Made by a program: the position numbers and the translations under genes
Assembly (NCBI GenBank): GCA_002812745.2
Contig: NCSJ02000477.1
Coordinates: forward strand, 1-25,182
DNA: 25,182 nucleotides
Direction: 5' to 3'
Source of the DNA: Scytalidium lignicola
Taxonomy: Eukaryota; Ascomycota; Leotiomycetes
Shown here: in pieces, positions 20,070-25,182 of the stretch
How positions within the stretch are numbered: position 1 is the stretch's first letter
Layout: each line of letters starts with the position of its first letter
The notes under the pieces: generated by a model
Databases searched by the model: none
What the model saw: the letters and a program-made list of their open reading frames with translations, nothing else
Told to the model about the DNA's origin: nothing

Positions 20070-23027
20070 ATGGTGAAATCTTACTTGTAAGCTTAGAATC
20101 TGTGCTCAATATGCGTAACTTAACTTACAAAAGACTCTAGGAAATATGAGCATACCAAGAGCTTCGGACTTGTAACTTCTAGCTCCTCAAACGTTGTCTG
20201 GTGCTCTGAGGGATTGGATGCATCGAGCAGAAGCACCGGTTCTGGACGAGCGGTAGTGGGTGCAAATGAAGAGGTACTATGCTGGGACGTCAAGAAGGGC
20301 GAACTTCTGAGTCGATGGAAAGATAGGGATTGCCAATCGCAAGTGACAGCTATTGCACAAAGTAAAACCGATCAAGACATCTTCGCAGTTGGATACGAAG
20401 ATGGGAACATTAGAGTATGGGACTCAAAGATTGCAAGTGTGATAGTAAGCTTCAATGGCCATCGATCGGCGGTTACGGTTCTCTCCTTTGATAAATCTGG
20501 CGTGCGCCTAGCAAGTGGTTCAAAGGATACAGATGTCATAATATGGGATCTAGTTGCAGAAGTTGGCCTGTTCAGGCTTAGAGGACATAAGGACCAGATT
20601 ACGGGTCTCGAATTCCTCCACACTGAACTCGAGCAGAATCTAGCAGAAACAGCAGAAACATCACATGATAATTCAAATGATTCTGGAGGTTTTCTTCTCA
20701 GCTCCGGGAAGGATGCCCTTATTAAAATATGGGATGTCTCTTCCCAACATTGCATCGAGACGCATGTTGCTCAGACCAGCGGAGAATGCTGGTCACTAGG
20801 AGTCTCATCTGATGGGAGTGGTTGCATTACAGCTGGAAATGATGGCGAATTGACTGTCTGGTCGATTGATAACCCCGCTCTCTATAAGCTTTCGACAGAG
20901 GTAACCATGTCCGCTAATTCCCAGTATTTGCACAAGAGAGGAGTGTTGCACCGCCAGAGCAAAGATAAAACCGTTGGCATCAGTTTCCACCCTCAGTATG
21001 ATTATTTTGCTGTACATGGGTCCGATAAGGCAGTCGAGATTTGGAGAATACGGTCTGAGGAGGAAGTTAAGAAGAGCCTCGCTCGAAAACGCAAGCGGAG
21101 GCGAGAGAAGTTTGCTCTAACTGGAGATAATGGGGAGAATGCCAGTGACGTTGCTACAGCTGATGACAAACCATTGGATCTCTCAGATGCCGATATTACA
21201 GACCTTTTCACTCAACATTTGATTGTACGTACCGGTGGTAAGGTCGCGTCAATTGATTGGGTACGGGTCAAGGGATCGAAGGCTATCCAACTTCTAGTGG
21301 CAACTACAAACAATCAACTGGAAGTCTACGGCATTCCAACAAAAGTATCGAGTAAAAAGTCTAGCACTGAACCACAGCCAGATTACTCCCGAATCATATC
21401 TGTTGATATGCCTGGCCATAGGGCGGATATAAGAGCTCTTGCTCTTAGCTCTGATGACCGGATGCTTGCGTCTGCATCAAATGGAGGACTAAAGATCTGG
21501 AACGTGCGGACAAGCAGCTGCATTCGCACTTTTGAATGTAGTTACGCACTATGCTGTGCCTTCTTGCCTGGAGACAAGATTGTGGTTGTGGGTACTAAAT
21601 CAGGGGAGTTAGAACTCTTTGATGTTGCCTCTGCTGCCCTGATAGACACAGTGAAAGCACATGATAGTGCTGTATGGACACTTCAAGTCCATCCGGATGG
21701 TACGTCGCTTGCATCTGGAAGTGCAGACAAATCCGCCAAGTTCTGGAACTTCAAGATCTTCCAAGAAGAAATACCGGGAACGACACGGACTACCCCAAGG
21801 TTGCGATTGGTTCACACAAGAACCCTGAAGGTATCAGATGATATTCTCAGCCTTCGATTCTCACCAGATGCACGACTCATTGCTGTAGCTCTTCTAGACA
21901 ATACAGTCAAGGTGTTCTTCGTCGATTCACTAAACCTCTTCCTAAACCTTTACGGTCACAAATTACCAGTGCTGAACATGGATATCTCATTTGATAGCAA
22001 ACTCATTGTGACATGCTCAGCAGATAAAAACGTACGACTGTGGGGTCTTGATTTCGGGGATTGTCACAAGGCATTCTTTGCTCACCAGGACAGTATTTTG
22101 CAGGTAGCTTTCGTCCCACACAACCAGGAAGGCAATGGTCATCACTTCTTCAGCTGTAGCAAGGACCGAGTGATGAAATACTGGGACGGCGACAAATTCG
22201 AGCAAATCCAGAAACTAAAGGGCCATCACGGGGAGATCTGGGCTCTTGCTATCAGTCGTACGGGAAACTTCCTCGTGAGCGCGAGTCACGACAAGAGCAT
22301 ACGGGTCTGGGAGCAGACAGACGAACAAATATTCTTGGAAGAAGAGAAGGAAAAGGAGCTCGAGGAACTCTACGAGAGCACCCTGACCGCGTCACTGGAG
22401 GAGCAGAACGAGGACGACAATGCCGCAGAAGTTGGAACAGCAGGCAAACAAACCGTCGAGACCCTGATGGCCGGCGAGAAGGTTGCGGCAGCGCTCGAGG
22501 TCGGGATGGCTGACCTCCAGACGATTCAAGAATGGGAGCTGGCCAAAGCATCACAGCCAAACCTTGCACCACCAGCGCGCAACCCTCTTTTCATGGCGCT
22601 GGGAGGCATCAGCGCGGAGGTGCACGTGCTGACGGTTTTGCAAAAAATTAAGGCTGCAGCACTCCAAGATGCACTGCTCGTCCTCCCGTTTGCGACGGTG
22701 CCTCAGCTCTTCACTTTCCTCAACATTTTTGCGAAGCGTTCGATGGACATCCCCCTGACTTGTCGTATCCTCTTCTTCATGCTCAAGACGCATCATCGGC
22801 AGGTGGTGGCCAGCAAGAGCATGAAGGCCATGTTAGACGGGATCAGGAACCACCTACGGCAAACGTTGACGCGGCAGAAGGATGAGATGGGATACAATCT
22901 GGCAGCCCTGCGGCTTCTGAGCCGCCAGGCTCATGACCGAACTGTTAGCGACTACGTTGATGAGGCGACATGGGGAGTAGACGCTGCCAACAACCAGCGC
23001 AAGCGTGGCTTTGTACAAGTATCATGA
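20070..23027 (+). CDS. DIP2: DIP2/UTP12 (WDR3), SSU processome WD-repeat protein
   Basis: Two exons, 20070-20086 (17 nt) and 20141-23027, are joined by a 54-nt intron (GTAAGC donor, CTTAAC branch region, CTCTAG acceptor), giving 967 residues. The N-terminus MVKSYLKYEHTKSFGLVTSS matches the Dip2/WDR3 family exactly where expected; the continuous frame starting further in has no ATG there (TTG at 20214), so the mini-exon is needed. WD repeats fill about residues 35-735 as two beta-propellers (clear motifs IRVWDSK, VIIWDLV, IKIWDVS, VRLWGLD, IRVWEQT). A basic KRKRRREK cluster lies near residues 320-330, an acidic Glu-rich helix at about 738-765, and the helical Utp12 domain at about 831-948. The protein belongs to the UTP-B subcomplex (with Pwp2, Utp13, Utp18, Utp21, Utp6) that binds the 5' ETS of pre-rRNA in the nucleolus for 18S rRNA maturation. 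Length matches fungal homologues. Confidence 0.97.
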
Positions 23028-23046
23028 ATGATGGGATCTTCAGTCC

Positions 23047-23084
23047 CCGCCCTCTTTTTTTCCTTGCTTTCTTTTCGAGGGCGG
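23047..23084 (+). terminator. GC-rich inverted repeat just after the DIP2 stop
   Basis: CCGCCCTC (23047-23054) and GAGGGCGG (23077-23084) are perfect complements around a 22-nt pyrimidine-rich loop. The structure begins 20 nt after the stop codon, so it would sit in the 3' UTR. It resembles a bacterial-style hairpin, but in a fungus a role in mRNA stability or 3'-end formation is only a guess. Confidence 0.5.
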
Positions 23085-23510
23085 CCACTGGATGCACCCG
23101 TTAATCCTAGGAGAAAGTAAGGTTTCCGGGGGTGCTAAGTCTCCCAATCCCGCACGGCGATCATGCAATGCATGGCAGCATGGCTCCCGTGCTCGTAGCC
23201 GTGCGCGCGCTTTGGCCAGAAGGGGCTATTGGCTTTTGGTCGAAGTCGAGCAGAGAGAATCAGACAGCCACCAGCACCCGCCCGAGCACCATCACGCATT
23301 CCATTACCTACAAAATTACAGTAACATCGCACACCGTGGGGGGGTTAGGACGGGAAAAAAGGGAAAGAAGCAAATTAGAAGGAGTGAGGCAAGAAAAACC
23401 AGAAAAGCAAGGGACCATAAGGGGAGTGTTCCTTCCCTCTTCTCAGCGAACGCCAGGCGCAGCGACTGTGAGCCAGGAGGAGCGCACGAATGCATGTACC
23501 GGTAGACAAA

Positions 23511-23530
23511 AATCAAATCAAATCAAAATT
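23511..23530. repeat. (AATCA)n short repeat
   Basis: Three to four AATCA units ending in AAAATT. It is noncoding. Confidence 0.85.
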
Positions 23531-23675
23531 AATAGGCTGTATAGAAACTATTTTGTCTAGTGCAGCTTGGGACATTTAGCCCGGCCTCTCTTACTCTTGT
23601 TTTTTTTCTCACTCTTCTTTTGGCCGGGTGATGATCTCGTGCTAACATACCCTAAAGGTTGAAGGTCCTCTACCT

Positions 23676-23689
23676 GTACAGTACTGTAC
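23676..23689. promoter_or_regulatory. 14-bp palindrome of the dispersed GTAC motif
   Basis: GTACAGTACTGTAC is a perfect palindrome formed by overlapping TACAGTA and TACTGTA. It is the most symmetric copy of a motif scattered through the noncoding part of the window. Confidence 0.6.
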
Positions 23690-23823
23690 TTTGTGGCAGC
23701 TGTGGGGAGGGGGAGATTCACGTCAGGCTTGATTACCTCCGTTCGTCTTCCGTAGCTGACACCCCCAGGCACCCTAAGGGTAGAGCGCCCACGCGCCGTA
23801 ATTTGGGGTAATATGAATACATA

Positions 23824-23854
23824 ATAGCCATAGCCATAACCATAACCATAACCA
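23824..23854. repeat. (CCATAG/CCATAA)n hexamer repeat
   Basis: Five hexamer units, two of CCATAG type and three of CCATAA type, end in CCATGAG. It is noncoding. Confidence 0.88.
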
Positions 23855-24159
23855 TGAGAACCTAGGAAAGTTAGGAAGTTAGGAAAAAGCTTCGGCGTGT
23901 GAATGAATGAACCAGCACTGCAGGCACAACCGATACATGGTACAATGTACACACGGATGGAAATTTTCTGCGTCAGAGCACGGGCATCGCATCAGTGCAG
24001 CGCGGTATGACACCATAGGGAAGGATGCTGATTGGGCCAGCTGCCGGGGGCTGGATGAACAGCGACGCCACCCGGAGAATTTCCCAGCACGCGACTGGTG
24101 GCTGCCGACGTCCGTCCTGGCACAACCGTCAACCAAGAAAAAACAACACCAAGAAAAAC

Positions 24160-24180
24160 AACTAACAACTAACAACTAAC
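24160..24180. repeat. (AACTAAC)3 heptamer repeat
   Basis: Three perfect 7-bp units. Each contains CTAAC, the usual fungal branch-site core, but no intron context is visible. Confidence 0.9.
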
Positions 24181-25182
24181 TGTACGGGAGCAATCCACCT
24201 CATTGAGGTAGGAATGATGCAAGACCAGTCGCATTTCCCCAAACCACTATTCTTTTTCTTTTCTTTTTCCTTTTCTTTCTTCTCTTCTGTGGCTTCACCT
24301 TCGCCTTCCTAGGAGCATGGGGGGGGCCAATGACAACCGCCGGGACGAAGAATTGCATTTAGCAAGGAGTGGGGATACCAGATGCCAGATACCCAGATGA
24401 CACTTGCAATACTACTACAGTACTGTGCAGTAACTACCACGACACGCACGCACAAAGTACCTACACAGTGCTACAGGACCGCACCGTACTGTGTACAGAG
24501 AGAGCCAGGACCATCCTCTAGCCCAGATGGCGTGCTTGCTCTGGCCCCCCCCTCTTTGGCGCTTGCCGGGTGCTTGACTGATGGACTAACTGGTTGATGA
24601 ACCATAATGTAATCTCATTTGCCTCGATGATGTCCGTACCTTGTGCTGTATTTTTCGTCGAAAACTCAAATCAGCCTCGATAGCTAAATCAATACCTCTA
24701 GACTTCTTCTTCCTCTTCTTCCTCTCGCTCTCACCATTTTCTACACATCGCTCATATACGTAATTAATTATAGGAGGAGAGAAACACACAGGTCTTTCTC
24801 CTCTCCAGCCTCGCCCTCACCCTCACCCTCGGCTTGCTGGTTGACGTCAGAATCCTTCCCGGACTTTTGAACTGTGTCCTGGGGCCTAAGTACCACAATA
24901 GCAGCACAATTACAATATATATTTATTGTTGAAAGAAAAATAATTAAACTCTTTCCGTTTTCTTCTTCCTGCCCTGTCGCTCTCTCACTCTCTCATCACT
25001 ACTACTGTACGGTGCGTCCGACTGGCGACGCGCAGAAACACACCTCCCCCCCCAGAAGCACGCAATTATTGGTGGCGCTTCCATCTGCTTTCCTTGTCGG
25101 GTTAGCACGCCCTGCCAGCACCTGGTCTTCCCGCCGTACAGTACAGTCGACAGAACTACAGCACTAATTACAGCACAAGGTT

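Larger units (their letters stand above)
23085..25182. other. gene-free right flank
   Basis: This is downstream sequence of DIP2. Two overlapping frames of 137 and 142 codons (23092-23560, + strand) resemble nothing and contradict each other. It contains small repeats, pyrimidine tracts (24247-24288 and 24702-24730), and TACAGTA/TACTGTA motifs at 23327, 23677, 23682, 24416, 25003 and 25137. The promoter of a gene beyond the window may begin here. Confidence 0.5.

Noticed and set aside
20214..20216. DIP2 start at 20214
   Set aside because: The codon is TTG, and the family N-terminus is fully restored by the upstream 17-nt exon.
23771..23781. ACCCTAAGGGT and CCCTCACCCTC runs as telomere-like repeats
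   Set aside because: They are only isolated short matches, with no TTAGGG array.

Overview
The window looks like a scaffold piece from a filamentous ascomycete (Pezizomycotina). The genes are fungal, the introns are short (47-57 nt in the housekeeping genes) with recognisable CTGAC/CTAAC-type branch sites, and the noncoding DNA is full of CT tracts and microsatellites. I cannot fix the class; Leotiomycetes or Sordariomycetes would fit. Five isolated N characters, mostly beside runs of one base or dinucleotide repeats, suggest an unpolished assembly.

Layout. (1) Positions 1-10298 hold no gene I can support: about 10 kb of intergenic DNA with many microsatellites, one strong G-quadruplex candidate, and a striking dispersed short motif TACAGTA/TACTGTA. 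(2) 10299-11637 (+) is a two-exon C2H2 zinc-finger regulator of the FlbC type (asexual development), with an ambiguous base in its last codons and two mutually exclusive hairpins in its presumed 3' UTR. (3) 11638-14601 is a gene-free stretch between two convergent genes. (4) 14602-18273 (-) is an intronless SF3B1/Hsh155 gene (U2 snRNP, branch-site recognition). (5) 18653-19874 (-) is ARPC2/Arc35 (Arp2/3 actin nucleation complex), which I rebuilt from six exons, including one GC-AG intron. (6) A 195-bp divergent promoter separates ARPC2 from 20070-23027 (+), the DIP2/UTP12 (WDR3) gene of the SSU processome, which has a 17-nt first exon. (7) 23028-25182 is again gene-free, with the same motif and microsatellites.

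The three genes from 14.6 to 23.0 kb form a dense block of unrelated housekeeping functions (splicing, actin, ribosome assembly). FlbC sits alone, behind an unusually long upstream region. No mobile element, tRNA, rRNA or CRISPR could be supported. I found no clear new multi-gene system. The most unusual signals are the dispersed GTAC-AGTAC motif, which is confined to noncoding DNA, and two drug-pocket substitutions in SF3B1.
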